A DNA stretch of 64,000 nucleotides from Musa acuminata AAA Group (Eukaryota > Streptophyta > Magnoliopsida > Zingiberales > Musaceae). The number at the start of each line of letters is the position of its first letter. The first letter of the stretch is position 1. Shown here one piece after another: positions 1 through 10,803 of the stretch. Under the pieces are notes generated by a model, which made no database searches, was not told the DNA's origin, and was given only the letters and a program-made list of their open reading frames with translations. The stretch spans positions 37,546,501 through 37,610,500 of the forward strand of contig NC_088344.1 in NCBI RefSeq assembly GCF_036884655.1. Direction: 5' to 3'. The position numbers were made by a program, and so were the translations under genes.

Positions 1-143
1 TGTTGCATGGATTCATCATGTTGATAATGGGCCAAATGTTCATAATGGGCTGAGTCCTAAAGCCTGAATTATGATAAGGGTTTGATATTTTTTTTAATTA
101 TTAGAAAAAAAGATAATTTATTGTGATGCTAGATCAAAAATTA

Positions 144-436
144 GGTTAATTATGTATTATCTCCTATAATTAATTATATTTAATATTTTAATTTTTATTC
201 TTTCAAAAGTTATATTAGGATTTCTATATTTATGAAAGTGAAATATTTAATGTTGTTTCTCCTCACGGTGATTTTGTCTCTGATTTTGTCTTACTTTAGT
301 TTACCACTAAGTATGTGAAGATAAATAAGATTAAATATTTTACTTTTATAAATATAATGATTCCAATATAATTTTTGAAAGTGTAGATATCGAAATATTA
401 AAAGTAACTAACTTCAATAGGTAATATGTAATTAGT
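144..436. mobile_element. AT-rich MITE-like inverted-repeat element
   Basis: Two arms of about 110 bp (roughly 144-257 and 321-436) are imperfect reverse complements. The outer ends read ggttaattatg and, reversed, agactaattac, and both inner ends reach a shared aaatattta block. The spacer of about 65 bp contains the only GC-richer sequence here. No coding capacity is seen. A long-armed, short, non-coding AT-rich inverted repeat is the form expected of a MITE, and a related copy lies at 38331-38552. The superfamily and target-site duplication could not be fixed. Bases 1-143 hold nothing recognisable. Confidence 0.6.
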
Positions 437-1309
437 CTTCAAAAGTTTTCTACGAAAGAATTAGAGTTTTATAAGCTCTAGCAAGAACGACAAGGTTAAG
501 AGAAAGAGAACGAGAGAGATTTAGAATCCAAGGTATATCTTAGTTATAATAGGAAAATGAGCATTTATAGTACTACGAGACATAAAGTTAGTCCTCCATA
601 TTCTAATTGATATCATGTCAATTTTATTAGATAGAGTTATAATTTTTTTTAGTATTACTTGTCATCCGTAAGCTAGCCACTAAATAACAAAAACTTGAAT
701 TGGATGAATATACGTTCGAATTTATTGAGACATGTCGTAATCAAGATATATATTCTAGTTGATATAGAGGTATGAGTTAATGTAATATATGAATATAAGA
801 TGTTAACTTTAAAAAAAATATATATATATAATCATGTTTTACCATTTGATGAGCGAAAAATATTCTCGTATCAAAAAGCATATGGAACTTATTATCTGAA
901 ATGAGACAAGACTTTGAGTCACATTCGATTGACCCATCAAAAAGCATATGGAATATATATCATCTCCATCAAACTCTCGATATCTTTTATCTTTGGAGGT
1001 TTAAAGTTTTGGATATTACCACATGTTTAGTAAGCATTATTAAAATACACCAAACTTTACTGTTGAAATTTGTGATATGCAAACTAATTGTCTCTTGGCA
1101 CACAAGATGAATTTGATGCACAACTCCATAGCAATCCAAACTACCATTTATCTTCCTTGTCTAAACTTAATTGCCATTCTTCCCATCCCTCAAACAAAGT
1201 ATTCATACATCACTCATCATGTTTCAGCAAGCAAACGCACAGTCGGCAAGTCTGCTCCTCCTCTTCCATCCCCCCCCCCCACCCTCACCTCAAACTGTCA
1301 TCTCCTCAC
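437..1309. other. AT-rich intergenic DNA, no gene seen
   Basis: No reading frame here resembles a protein. The phrase caaaaagcatatggaa occurs twice (about 872 and 938), a small local duplication, and an (AT)n run sits near 818. A run of about ten C lies near 1270. Short open frames around 901-1390 have low-complexity translations and were not called. Confidence 0.5.
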
Positions 1310-1609
1310 CTACCAGTGGATCCAAATCTCCCACAAAGTATCATTCCTTGACTTGTTCAAAGCCAGAGCAGCTCCAAATCCCATAGCCTGAATTGACGCG
1401 ATCATGCCTGTGAATCTTCCCCAAGAAGTTGGCCAGCGTTTGATCTCTGGATCGACACCGCGTTCACCTACCGCAGGTGATGGAGATCCACCGGAAGCCG
1501 GATAACCATGGCATCATTAATGGATGTCTGATCCAGTCAAAGCATTCATCGGTGTCCCAGCTGATGTGAACCGAGGTGGAGGTTGCAATATGTTGGACAC
1601 TGATGCCAT
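1310..1609 (-). pseudogene. Broken coding relic with two in-frame stops, unidentified
   Basis: On the minus strand one frame runs from an ATG at 1609 to a TAG at 1312-1310, exactly 100 codons. It is interrupted only by adjacent TAA and TGA codons about 30 codons in. The first part begins MASVSNILQPPPRF. The second part, after the stops, includes EIKRWPTSWGRF and ends LWEIWIHW. The composition looks like real protein and the frame is kept on both sides of the stops, which favours a decayed gene over chance. Both stops could come from C-to-T changes (CAA to TAA, CGA to TGA), as expected for methylated DNA, but that is inference. I do not recognise the family. It could also be chance sequence, or an exon whose true start lies after the stops. 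Confidence 0.4.
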
Positions 1610-2782
1610 GTGATGTTGTCGATTGCCGTGTTGGTTGGTGATCGAGTCTCTGTCCCAACGAGAGACGTTCTTTGTGTCAGGTGTTCTTCCAAGCTAAGAA
1701 GGCAACCTCTGATTTCATCCTTTCTTTCAAGTCACTTCAGCCTTAAATGTCATGTGCTTTATGGTCTGCTATGTGCAAACAAATGGATGCTGCGACCCAT
1801 TTCTTTGCTACATCATCGCTTGATTCAATGGATCCGCATTTGGCTATCGGCTGATAACATTTAATTTGCCGTCACAATTTCTTGATGCATTTGTTATATT
1901 ACATCTCATTTTATCACAGATTAGTTAAGGAGTACGAGAACTAAGAACTCATAAGTCCGTCAGGTCTCTCTTACCCAAGAGATATTTTTTTGAAGCTCAC
2001 AGTCGCATTAATGGTCGATCGATGATCCCTTATCAGATTGACGTTAGAAGAAGGATCCTAGGCTTGCCTCTCGACCGAACAAAACTGATCAAATAATCTC
2101 TTATCATTTTTTAAACCTAAATATCAGATAAATAAGTTACTATAATTATTTTAAGAGTATGTGTCGGAAGAAAATATATAAAATATGAATAATATATTTT
2201 CGTGATTCTGCGTTTCCTATATATATTCATAAAAAAAGTTTTAATTTTTAGTATATAAATTTTTTCATGCTCGAATTTCTGGATCAAACTAAAAAATATT
2301 TGTTGAGCTGAAATGGAGAGATGTTGTTGGATGGCTCATAATATCTTAAACGTCGTCCTTATTCGCATCATATTTTAGTATAAGAGAAGCAACGTCGATG
2401 AACATGGCTGAGATGAAACATTGCAATCATCGGAAACAATCCATGTAATCATGTGAAACCGTTGGGGAGGAAGACATGTTCTTCTTGTCGTGGGACTCGC
2501 TGTCAATTCTTGATGAGAAATATATATTTTTTTTGTGAGAAAACCCAGTGATCGAGCAGTCGCACCAACAAATTGGTAGCCATCAAACTGAGCCGGCGAC
2601 AGCCGGCTTCAGTTCATTCCTATCCATGTTCATCACCTCTCTTTCTCTTCACGGTGAAATGGGCTGTTCCTCACGATACCTCTTACCATAAATCTCCCCC
2701 TGACCTCCGAGCTTTGCTGCAGTGCTCTCTTCGGTGGTGGTAAAGAAACAGAGGATTCTGAAGCGGAGACTTGTGAGGTGAG
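1610..2782. other. Intergenic DNA upstream of MAP70
   Basis: No further gene is recognised. From about 2100 to 2320 the DNA is AT-rich. From about 2640 to 2782 it becomes CT-rich and GC-richer, as expected of a plant 5' leader directly before the MAP70 start codon. A short open frame at 1610-1864 has no family resemblance. Confidence 0.45.
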
Positions 2783-5762
2783 ATGGGTAGCTTGGGAGAT
2801 GCTTTGACCATGGAGTTCTTTCCTGCTCCTTCTGACCCTGTAATGATTGAGCTCAACCGGTTGGAGAATGGTCTCCTAGGTATGCTTGTACTCGAAACTT
2901 TTCCTCCATGATTTGCTTTTCTACTTGATTATTAATCGAATAGAAAAGGGAGAAGAAAGAAGAAAGTAGTGTCTGTAGATGATAGAGATATGATCCAGAA
3001 TTCTTGGTCTCGACATTTTAGATGCTGCTGTACTTTCGTGCATCATCACCATTGTATGAAGAATATATATCCTGAAATCAATTGGAGCTCTGCTTTCTAA
3101 ATTAGAGTTCTCGAAATAACACCGGTAGCCTCTTCAAGAATTGCTTAGTAGCTAATCAGAGAGGTTGGGTTAATGGATGAGTTGATTCTCATCCGCAAGA
3201 TGCACTTTTCGATGATGTAATGGTTATACTGTACAGAGAAAAGTGGTGTTGTGGATATCAACATCAGTTTCGAAGTTCCTAATCATTAGTTCGAAGCAGA
3301 GAGAGAACGTTCTTCGACTTGAGCTGGTTCACCCAAGTTTTTTGCCTGTGTCGTCTGCCAATTGGATCAAACGACAGAAATGACCTCTTGCTTGTTGCAA
3401 CATGTTTTGATCCGCTTCAATGAACCTGTCTAAGTTGCAAGCTTAATACGCAGAAAAGGAGAGGGAGTTGGGACTCGCCAAATGCGAGATCAAGACTTTG
3501 AAAGCGACTGAGCTCTCGAAGGATAAAGCTGTGATGGAGGTAAAGATGGTGTCGAAGAATGTTTTGATCTATGGTCCTGTGCAACTACTATTTCACGTCG
3601 GCTTTACCTTAACCCTTGTGTGTCATGTTCTCCAGCTAATCAATGAAGTGAAGAAAATGGATGAGAAGCTCAGGACGACCGAGAAACAACTCGAGAACAA
3701 GGTTCCAATACTGTTGAACACATTTCTTCTAGCGTGATCAACCTTTGGGTGGGCGATTGAAATCATCATTTGATGCGTTGCAGAATCTTGAGATCAAAAA
3801 GCTAATCAACGAGAAGAAGGAGGCGTTGGCTGCACAATTTTCCGCAGAAGCGGCTCTGAGAAGAGTACACGCAACCCAGAAGGATGAGGAGCTCGTCCCG
3901 GTTGGGGTTCTTACGGCACCACTGGAGTCTGATATCAGACAGTACAAGAACGAGGTACTAAGCCGCAGCACCTCAGATACCACTGCGAGATTAATGAGCT
4001 CTCACGGCTTCTCCATCACCGTGCAGATTGTGATGCTTCAAGAGGATAACAAGGCTTTGGAACGACTGACGAAGTCCAAAGAGGCAGCACTGGTCGAAGC
4101 AGAAGCTCTTCTGCAGAGCGCTCTGGAACAGGCGATGAGCGTAGAGATGGTGCGCAACAAGAACCTCGAGTTGAAGAGGCAAATGGAGATCTGCCAGGAA
4201 GAGAATAGAACTCTGGAGAAGACACATCGTCAGAAGGTGGTCGAGGTTGAAAGGCTCACCAAAACCATTACCGAGCTCGAGGAATCCATTCTCGCTAGCG
4301 GCGTGACTGCTAATGCAATACGCGATTGCCAGCGCCAGATTTCCGAGTTGAACGTAAGCATCAAAATTGGGCTCTTTGTGTTCTTTCTCCTGATGCTAAA
4401 CTTTGTTCATGATCAACTAATATCCAGGAGGAGAAGAGGATGGTCGAGAGGGAACTCGCGAGGGTTAAAGTTTCGGCAAGTAGAATGGCCACAGTGGCAG
4501 CTAACGAGTGGAAGGATGACAACGACAAAGTCATCCCTGTCAAGCAGTGGCTGGAAGAGAGAAGATTTTTGCAGGTATTCCATGCAAGTCGTCTTAAATG
4601 TTCAATAGCAGTCACAGAGTTTATTCCTCGAGTTATCTAAGCGTATGCTACATTTCCAGGGGGAGATACAACGATTACGGGATAAACTAGCTTTAGCAGA
4701 AAGAACCGCCAAGGCAGAGCGCCAATTGAAAGTAAGATTCTCTCTGTGCAATCTACTCTTCTTTATGTCTGTCCATCATCACTGAGGTTGACGTACAATT
4801 GCAGGACAAACTGAGCTTGAGGTTGAAGACGGTAGAAGAGTGTTTGAAGCCTTCTGGTCTTCCAGAGAAGCACGGTGAGCTTCCTGGGGGAAAGAAATAT
4901 GGAGTAAAGAAGCGATCCGCATCGAGGCCAAGGGCTTCTCATGCAACCAAGAACGCATCGGTACTACAGCAGCCTCACTCGATCTCTGGAAATGGTGATA
5001 AGATCTTTGACGGAAATAATCCAGTTCAGAAGAATTTGTCAGCTCCAAGAAGCAGGTCGTTCAGCGACAGCGAGAAGGAGAATGCAGAGACGAACGTCAA
5101 GCCCAATGGACATGTGGATGATGATGTGGTTGCTGGTAAAACAGAGCTCACGCATGAAGTCAATGCCAAGGAGTGTGGGCACATTAAGTCAGAGATGAAG
5201 AGGCTTGGAGTTGACTGTGAAGATATGGTGTCTGGCTTCCTGTATGACAGATTGCAGAAGGAAGTACTGAACTTGAGAGGATCTCAGAAGGATAAAGAGA
5301 GTCTGCTGAGTGCAAAAGATGATGAAATTAAGGTCAATACAGAAGCATTTCATATGAAATTATTCAGTTTTTGTTTCTTCTAATTACATAAACTTGCTTT
5401 GACTTCAGATGCTCCAAAAGAAGGTGGATGTTCTAACGAAGGCTGTGGAGATGGAGCTAAAGAAGACAAGAAGAAATGCTGTGGCTCGAGAAAGAAAGAT
5501 GTTGGCTAAGCCAGAGGATAACAAGCACAGTACTGACATCTCAGAAAGGTAGGCACTTGCTCTCCTAATGGTGTGTACAAACCTTTTCTTATTGTGTTGT
5601 TCTCAAGGAAAAGTCTATGATCAATTCAAAAGAAAAGCATAATTTATGCATGAGAAGAATGTCCTATGATTTGACAGAATTTATGCATGCTATTTTCCTT
5701 TTTTTTTTTTAATCTGCAGGTATGTGAGGCAACTTGAAGTTTCAAAAGGTTCTACAGCTTAG
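2783..5762 (+). CDS. MAP70: Microtubule-associated protein 70 (MAP70 family)
   Basis: Ten coding exons: 2783-2879, 3454-3539, 3636-3701, 3784-3954, 4027-4353, 4428-4574, 4660-4731, 4805-5332, 5409-5548 and 5720-5762. They join in phase into 558 aa. The MAP70 family is plant-specific and binds cortical microtubules; members act in cell-wall patterning and division. Family landmarks are DPVMIELNRLEN near the N-terminus, the EIKKL..EKKEALAAQFSAEAALRRVHA segment, QEDNKALERLTKSKEAALVEAEAL, VANEWKD-like AANEWKDDNDKV, PVKQWLEERRFLQ, and FLYDRLQKEVLNLR in the C-terminal third. Most of the protein is predicted coiled coil, with a Ser/Lys-rich low-complexity stretch around residues 335-440. At 558 aa it is at the short end of the family and nearer the divergent MAP70-5 type, but the subtype is not certain. 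The fourth intron is only 72 bp and free of stops. The gene converges on the PPR gene at 6422. Confidence 0.9.
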
Positions 5763-6421
5763 AAAGTTGATCATAGCATCCAATAATGGGTCTATCTCAT
5801 GTACATTTTCAGACTGGTCATCATAAGAAAGTTTAGTGGAAGATATGCAACTCTGTTTCTTTTTTCTTCTTTTTTTTTTTTTCCCCTCTGAGTGGAATGT
5901 AAAACCAGATGTGCAGCAGAGTGTTGTTAACATTGTAATGGAAGTAAAGTACAAGAAGCAAAAGAAAAATGTGTTGAAAAATCTACACAGAGCAATGTCA
6001 TGATGCTACAGGACTGCTAATACAGATTACATCTGATGATATTGAGCTGGACTCTTGATAAACATATAATAAGATCTGATAACTTTTACAATCACATTCC
6101 CAAATTGATTAAACCAAGTAGGTGCTATTTTACCACCTTTGCAAATCATCAAGGCCCTTCAAAAATTTGGCAACATAGTATTTTGGGTTCACTGAAGCAT
6201 TAAACTGGTACTAGAATGCAGATATGCAGACATCCATAAGGCACTGTGACACATAAAACAGAACTAAGATGACAGGATCAAGCATAAATATCTGTAGAGA
6301 TTACCGCTAGTATTTGTAACACAAGAATATTTGCATGTGTTAGAAATAAAAAAGGCATACCATTCGAGCAGAATAAATAATAATCCTTAAGGACAGTTCT
6401 CATTTTACCAAAATGTGCAGC
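5763..6421. other. Shared 3' flank of convergent MAP70 and PPR genes
   Basis: This 659-bp stretch separates two convergent stop codons and should hold both 3' UTRs. It contains poly-T tracts near 5701 and 5860-5880 and AT-rich sequence, but no coding frame of note. Confidence 0.55.
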
Positions 6422-8569
6422 CTAAGCAGCAACTACATCAGACGAGCTCCTTGACGCCAACCATGACTGAGCTGCAACTTTTGTGGTCAGAAACCATCCA
6501 ACCTTATCTGGTGCTTCATGAAATGGTGCATTGATTTCCCTCAAGTGAGACTCCAAAACAGATGCTAACCCTTTCTCTGAATATTTATGCTTCCCATGCC
6601 CTGTGTGGATACCAAGTAATGGAGGCAACTCCTCTCCGTTCTGTAAGGAATTGGCTAGATCATTCATCCAGACATGTAATGCGGTCAAAGCTGCTCCAAG
6701 CGACAGGCTCCTCACATGTAAGGACCACTGTGTAGGAGATCTCGATTGAAGATCTCTATATATCTCAAGCCGGATTGCCAGGTCCAGAAGCACACAAGCT
6801 CTTTCCAATTGATCATGGTTTACACAGAGATCTATCAAACAGTTACAATAAGCTTTTTTCACTTCACTACTTATGTATTGAAAGAGTTCTTCAGCTTCTC
6901 GCCTGACTGTCTCATTGTCAGTTCCCTCAGCCACCAGCATCTTTACTAGAGAACCCAACTGATGGTTAGCTCTTTCGATACAACCAATGATCTTCCCCAA
7001 TTCTTCTGCTGGTGTCTGTGTTGCCACATTCAAAAGACAGCCACAAAACCGATCATCGGGTCTTATCCCCAGCTCCAAAAGCTTGTCAAGCGATTTAACC
7101 ACACTATCAGTCATTTGAGCCTTCCCGTAGCACTGAATAAGAGATGTAAGCACAAAGATATTAGGCTGAAATCCCGCTTCCAACATGTCATCCAACAAAC
7201 CCTCCGCCTCAGACACCTTTCCACTACAACAGTATGCCGTGATCAAAGATGAGTAACTCCAGATATCAGGTCGGCATCCGTCTGGCAGCTCCTTCATTTT
7301 TCTAAATATTTCCACAGCTTCGTCAACAGAACCAATATCAGCACACATCGATAGAAGCATATTGTAAAGGATCACATTCAACTCCATTCCCCTTTCGTTC
7401 ATCTGCTTGTACACTCCGAGTGCATCTTCGGCATATCGAGCCTTGCTATATGCTCGTAGAAGTGCAGAATATGTGGCTCTGGTAGGCACCAACCCCCGAC
7501 TACTCATCTCCCGATAAATAGTCTTAACTTGCCATGGCCTTCCGGCCCTCCCCATGGAATCCAACAATGTGTTGTAAATTACCACATTAGGCTTCACACC
7601 AAGAGCCTTCATTTCCTCATACACATTGAGTGCCCCATCAAAATTACCAGACACGCTATAAACCCTAATCACCGTCGCAAAAGTCACAGGATCAAGCCTC
7701 CACTTTTCATTACGGGCACGATCGTACAACCCAAGAGCCATCTCCACATTGCCAGACCGGCCATAAGCATCAATCATGGCCGAGTACGTGATGTCATCCG
7801 GGTGGCATCCAAACTCAGGCATCTTCTCGAACCACTCCACTGCTTTTGCAGGCAAATTACAGAGCCTGGCACAGCTAATTGCGGTCGAAAACGTCACGTT
7901 ATCCGGCTTGATTCCCTTCTCCATCATCTCCTCCCAAAGGGCCTCTAGGCCATTCCAGTCCTTACACTTCCTCAGCACCTTAAGGGTGACATTATAGAGA
8001 ATTACCTCCTTTTCGAGTTTGATCCTGCTCTGGAACCACCGAAGCACGAGGACGGCGTTTTGGGAGTTCTCCATGGAGTTGAGGATGATGACAGCGTCCT
8101 GCTCGGGCCGGGCGTCACCCAGAGAGGCGAGGACGCCGGAGACGGCGGGCTCGGTGGGGTCGGAGGAGTCGAGGGAGGCAGCGAGACGGGCGAGGCGGGC
8201 GTAGCGGGAGTCGGAGGACCGCTGGCGGAGGCGCGATGCGCGGGGGCTGTTTGGGTTGACCCATATAGAGTTCTTGAAGGGCGGGTTGGGGTTCGGAGGA
8301 GGAAGACGGGAGCGGGCATCACCGTCATCGAGGGAGGACGAATCAGGAGACGGTAGAGGAGATGTCTGAGGGGTGGTGGGGGCTTGGACGGAGGCTTTGG
8401 GTGACACGTGGGGGTGAGGAGGAGAGAGGAAGGGGAGGGAGATGGGATGGCAAGGGAAGAGGCTCCTCCTCCTGCTGCAAGGGGAGGAGACCTGGAAGAA
8501 ATGGGGGGAAGAAGGGGAAGAGTGGACATGGGAAGGAAGAGGAGCCGCAGGGGAGATGTGGAATGTCAT
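6422..8569 (-). CDS. SVR7: Chloroplast PPR-SMR protein, SVR7/ATP4 type
   Basis: Intronless, 715 aa. The frame extends one codon upstream as GTG (8572), so the ATG at 8569 (MTFHISPAAP) is taken as the start. The Ser/Pro-rich N-terminus of about 60 residues is a likely plastid transit peptide. NSIWVNPNSPRASRLRQ at about residue 100 is a signature of this orthologue group. About ten 35-residue PPR motifs follow (residues ~165-540), for example ILYNVTLKVLRKCKDW and VTFSTAISCARLCNLPAKAVEWFEKM. The C-terminus is a small MutS-related (SMR) domain with WSLHVRSLSLGAALTAL and TGHGKHKYSEKG. In this group the LDxH residues linked to SMR nuclease activity are not kept, and that is also so here. Known members (Arabidopsis SVR7, maize ATP4) promote translation or accumulation of plastid atpB/E and other transcripts. 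Length and end-to-end resemblance fit SVR7/ATP4 better than the related SOT1. Confidence 0.88.
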   Translation of the reverse strand: MTFHISPAAPLPSHVHSSPSSPHFFQVSSPCSRRRSLFPCHPISLPFLSPPHPHVSPKASVQAPTTPQTSPLPSPDSSSLDDGDARSRLPPPNPNPPFKNSIWVNPNSPRASRLRQRSSDSRYARLARLAASLDSSDPTEPAVSGVLASLGDARPEQDAVIILNSMENSQNAVLVLRWFQSRIKLEKEVILYNVTLKVLRKCKDWNGLEALWEEMMEKGIKPDNVTFSTAISCARLCNLPAKAVEWFEKMPEFGCHPDDITYSAMIDAYGRSGNVEMALGLYDRARNEKWRLDPVTFATVIRVYSVSGNFDGALNVYEEMKALGVKPNVVIYNTLLDSMGRAGRPWQVKTIYREMSSRGLVPTRATYSALLRAYSKARYAEDALGVYKQMNERGMELNVILYNMLLSMCADIGSVDEAVEIFRKMKELPDGCRPDIWSYSSLITAYCCSGKVSEAEGLLDDMLEAGFQPNIFVLTSLIQCYGKAQMTDSVVKSLDKLLELGIRPDDRFCGCLLNVATQTPAEELGKIIGCIERANHQLGSLVKMLVAEGTDNETVRREAEELFQYISSEVKKAYCNCLIDLCVNHDQLERACVLLDLAIRLEIYRDLQSRSPTQWSLHVRSLSLGAALTALHVWMNDLANSLQNGEELPPLLGIHTGHGKHKYSEKGLASVLESHLREINAPFHEAPDKVGWFLTTKVAAQSWLASRSSSDVVAA

Positions 8570-9306
8570 CACTGCGCACTGTTCCTTTCCTCTCTGGGCT
8601 CGGCGAGCGAGGGCTTCCGCTGGGGTTTGCGTTGGTAGGTGAGTGGGTGGCCGAGAGATATCTGATGTCGCTTAATCTTATCGGTGCCTATTTTGTGTGC
8701 AGAGATTTCTTATGCCATACAAGGCCTTACCACTTATTAGCAACATATTATAGTAGACTCACATGAAATTATCAATACCGAAAGAAATAAAATAAAATTC
8801 TCCTGCCACATGGGCTGAGTTGGGCCAAAATCTGCTTAGATAATGGGCCGAACGGGCTGATTCTAGAAGACCCGTTATTGGGCCACTACCAGGACTGATT
8901 GCAAATGGATCGGATTCAATGTATGTGTATGGATTAGAGCTTGGCAATTCGGACCCGAAGAAACCATATGGGCCCAAATTGTATGACGGAGAATGACGCG
9001 ATAGAAGGCGAAGGCGGTGACAAAAAGAAATGCCCAATACAATTTACAAGTGGATGACGGCGTCAGCCAACACGGCGGAGGAGCACATCCTCCCACCAAA
9101 CCCATCACTAACCATGACACCAACCGAGGCGTTGCGTAAACCCTACCAATCGAATTCGATCACCTCTTTCCGCGGTCCCCCCTCCATGTGACCACCCTTT
9201 TAATGGCGGAAGATATCGAACAATTCCGTGTAATTAATGCGTTATTACTCTTCCATTCATACAAATCCTCCATACTTAACAACCATATCGTGATGTTATG
9301 ATGATG

Positions 9307-9344
<38 letters not shown>

Positions 9345-9421
9345 CCCACAAACCTTACATTTAGAGTGCTCGTTATAACCTTGCAAACAGAGAGAGAGAG
9401 AGAGAGAGAGACATTAGGTGA
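8570..9421. other. Spacer between PPR and HMA genes, with microsatellites
   Basis: The first ~100 bp is the GC-rich leader or promoter of the minus-strand PPR gene. An (AAT)n microsatellite lies at about 9306-9343 and an (AG)n run at about 9391-9411, close to the 3' end of the HMA gene. No other coding sequence is recognised. Confidence 0.6.
9306..9343. repeat. (AAT)n microsatellite
   Basis: Twelve to thirteen perfect trinucleotide units. Likely length-polymorphic between individuals. Confidence 0.9.
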
Positions 9422-10229
9422 TTACATCACGCTGCAGGTGGATGGATCCTCTTCGCAGAAGAACTGGTAACTCTTGCAAGGTGGTGCGTAGTAGGGCCCG
9501 CCGTAGCCCATCGGTGGACCCACTTGCTGGGGGCCCGTCACCCTGCCGCAGGAGCAGCACCTGCAGCCGCCGTGGAAGCTCTCGTAGCTCGGCCTGTGGC
9601 AGCACACCTGCCCCGGCGGCCAGAAGCAGGGCACCACCACCGGCTCGATCTTGATCGTCTCCTGCTTCTTCTGCTCCTTCTTCTCGTCTTTCTTCTCCTC
9701 TTTTTTCTCCTCTTTCTTCTCCTCTTTCTTCTCCTCCTTTATATGGATGCTCTTGATCACCTTGCAGGCCTTGCATCGCAGCTTCTTGGACAGCTTCTCA
9801 GGATCGAAGGGGCCAGAGATCGTCACCGTCCCGTTCTTCTCATCATAGGCTATGGTCTTGATGTTCTCCTTTTCTTGAGCAACCAACACAAACACAGAGA
9901 TGAAGGTCCACATTTACGTCAAATTTTCTCCCTTGTAAGTGACATCAAGGAATGATCATGATGTTTCTAACCTTGGATCTTGCATAGAGTCTTCCTGATC
10001 TTTTTGTAACAGATGTGGCAGTCAAGGTCAACCTTCAAGATCAATGTCGAGATCTGCAACAAGATTGTGTAAGTACACAAAAGACCAACCCTGCTGTGGA
10101 AATATGCCACCAAAGGAGAGCACCAAATGATGACCACAAATCACGAGACATACTGTAACATACAAGGAGGAGGTGAAGGAGAAGAAGAGCTACAGTGGAC
10201 TGACAAGAATTGCCTACCTTCCCTGCCAT
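9422..10229 (-). CDS. HMA-domain isoprenylated protein, Pi21-like (HIPP)
   Basis: Three exons: 10229-10218, 10053-9972 and 9873-9422, giving 181 aa. The first coding exon is only 12 nt (M-A-G-K). The HMA fold covers residues 1 to ~70. It has the metal-binding CxxC as CHIC within VDLDCHICYKKIRK, followed by TIAYDEKNGTVTISGPFDPEKL. A Lys/Glu repeat of EEKK-type units (residues ~80-105) follows, then a Pro/Cys/Gly-rich tail. The C-terminus CSVM fits a CaaX farnesylation site, which would tether the protein to membranes. The order HMA, charged or proline-rich linker, CaaX is that of plant HIPPs. The HMA sequence is closest in style to rice Pi21, a blast susceptibility factor. A role in metal handling or disease response is inferred from the family only. 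A TATA box lies about 70 bp upstream of the ATG. Confidence 0.85.
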
Positions 10230-10300
10230 CGCGTAAGTGGATTGAGATCCCACCTCCGGAGCAGTATTCAAGGCAGAGGAGAGGGAGGAGGAGGTCGCTC

Positions 10301-10308
10301 CTATATAG
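10301..10308 (-). promoter_or_regulatory. Probable TATA box of the HMA gene
   Basis: The palindrome ctatatag lies 72 bp upstream of the ATG at 10229 on the minus strand. That leaves a 5' UTR of about 40 bp if transcription starts at the usual distance. The surrounding DNA is purine-rich and otherwise lacks TA-rich sequence. Confidence 0.5.
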
Positions 10309-10405
10309 CAGTATCCCGGGCGTCCACCGGCAGCCAATCACGTAGTGTTGGGTGTCCCATTACCTTCCATATGTCAAACCTGTGCGACGTTTTCAATTGC
10401 CCGTC

Positions 10406-10803
10406 GCATGTGCTATTCATTCACTCGAAGCAGACACGCAAATGAGTTGGGCAGCACAACACGGCCAGCCAACGCTGCTTTCAACCCAACCAACACAGCC
10501 TGATGGGGGAATAGTTCATGGCGCGGTCTTCATCACGTCACCATGATTCTCTCCTCCAAAGAACACAAAAGGCTTGTCCTGAATCGGATGGATGAGTCAA
10601 GGATGGCATGTGCTATTCATTCACTCGAAGCAGACACGCAAATGAGTTGGGCAGCACAACAGGACCAGCCAACGCTGCTTTCAACCCAACCAAAACAGCC
10701 TGATGGGAATACGCCATGGCGCGGTCTTCATCACGTCACCATGATTCTCTCCTCCAAAGAAGACAAAAGGCTTGTCCTGAATCGGATGGATGAGTCAAGG
10801 ATG
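10406..10803. repeat. 200-bp tandem duplication
   Basis: Copy 1 (10406-10605) and copy 2 (10606-10803) are nearly identical. Each begins gcatgtgctattcattcac and ends at the next gcatg (10804). Copy 2 is 2 bp shorter and differs by a handful of bases. High identity implies a recent event. The array starts about 100 bp upstream of the TATA box of the HMA gene, so it sits in that gene's proximal promoter. Confidence 0.9.

Noticed and set aside
8570..8572. Upstream GTG start for the PPR protein
   Set aside because: Nuclear plant genes rarely start at GTG and an ATG follows immediately at 8569.
9524..9955. Leu/Phe-rich plus-strand frame that looks like a membrane protein
   Set aside because: It is antisense to the Lys/Glu repeat of the HMA gene; CTT/TTC codons simply mirror AAG/GAA.
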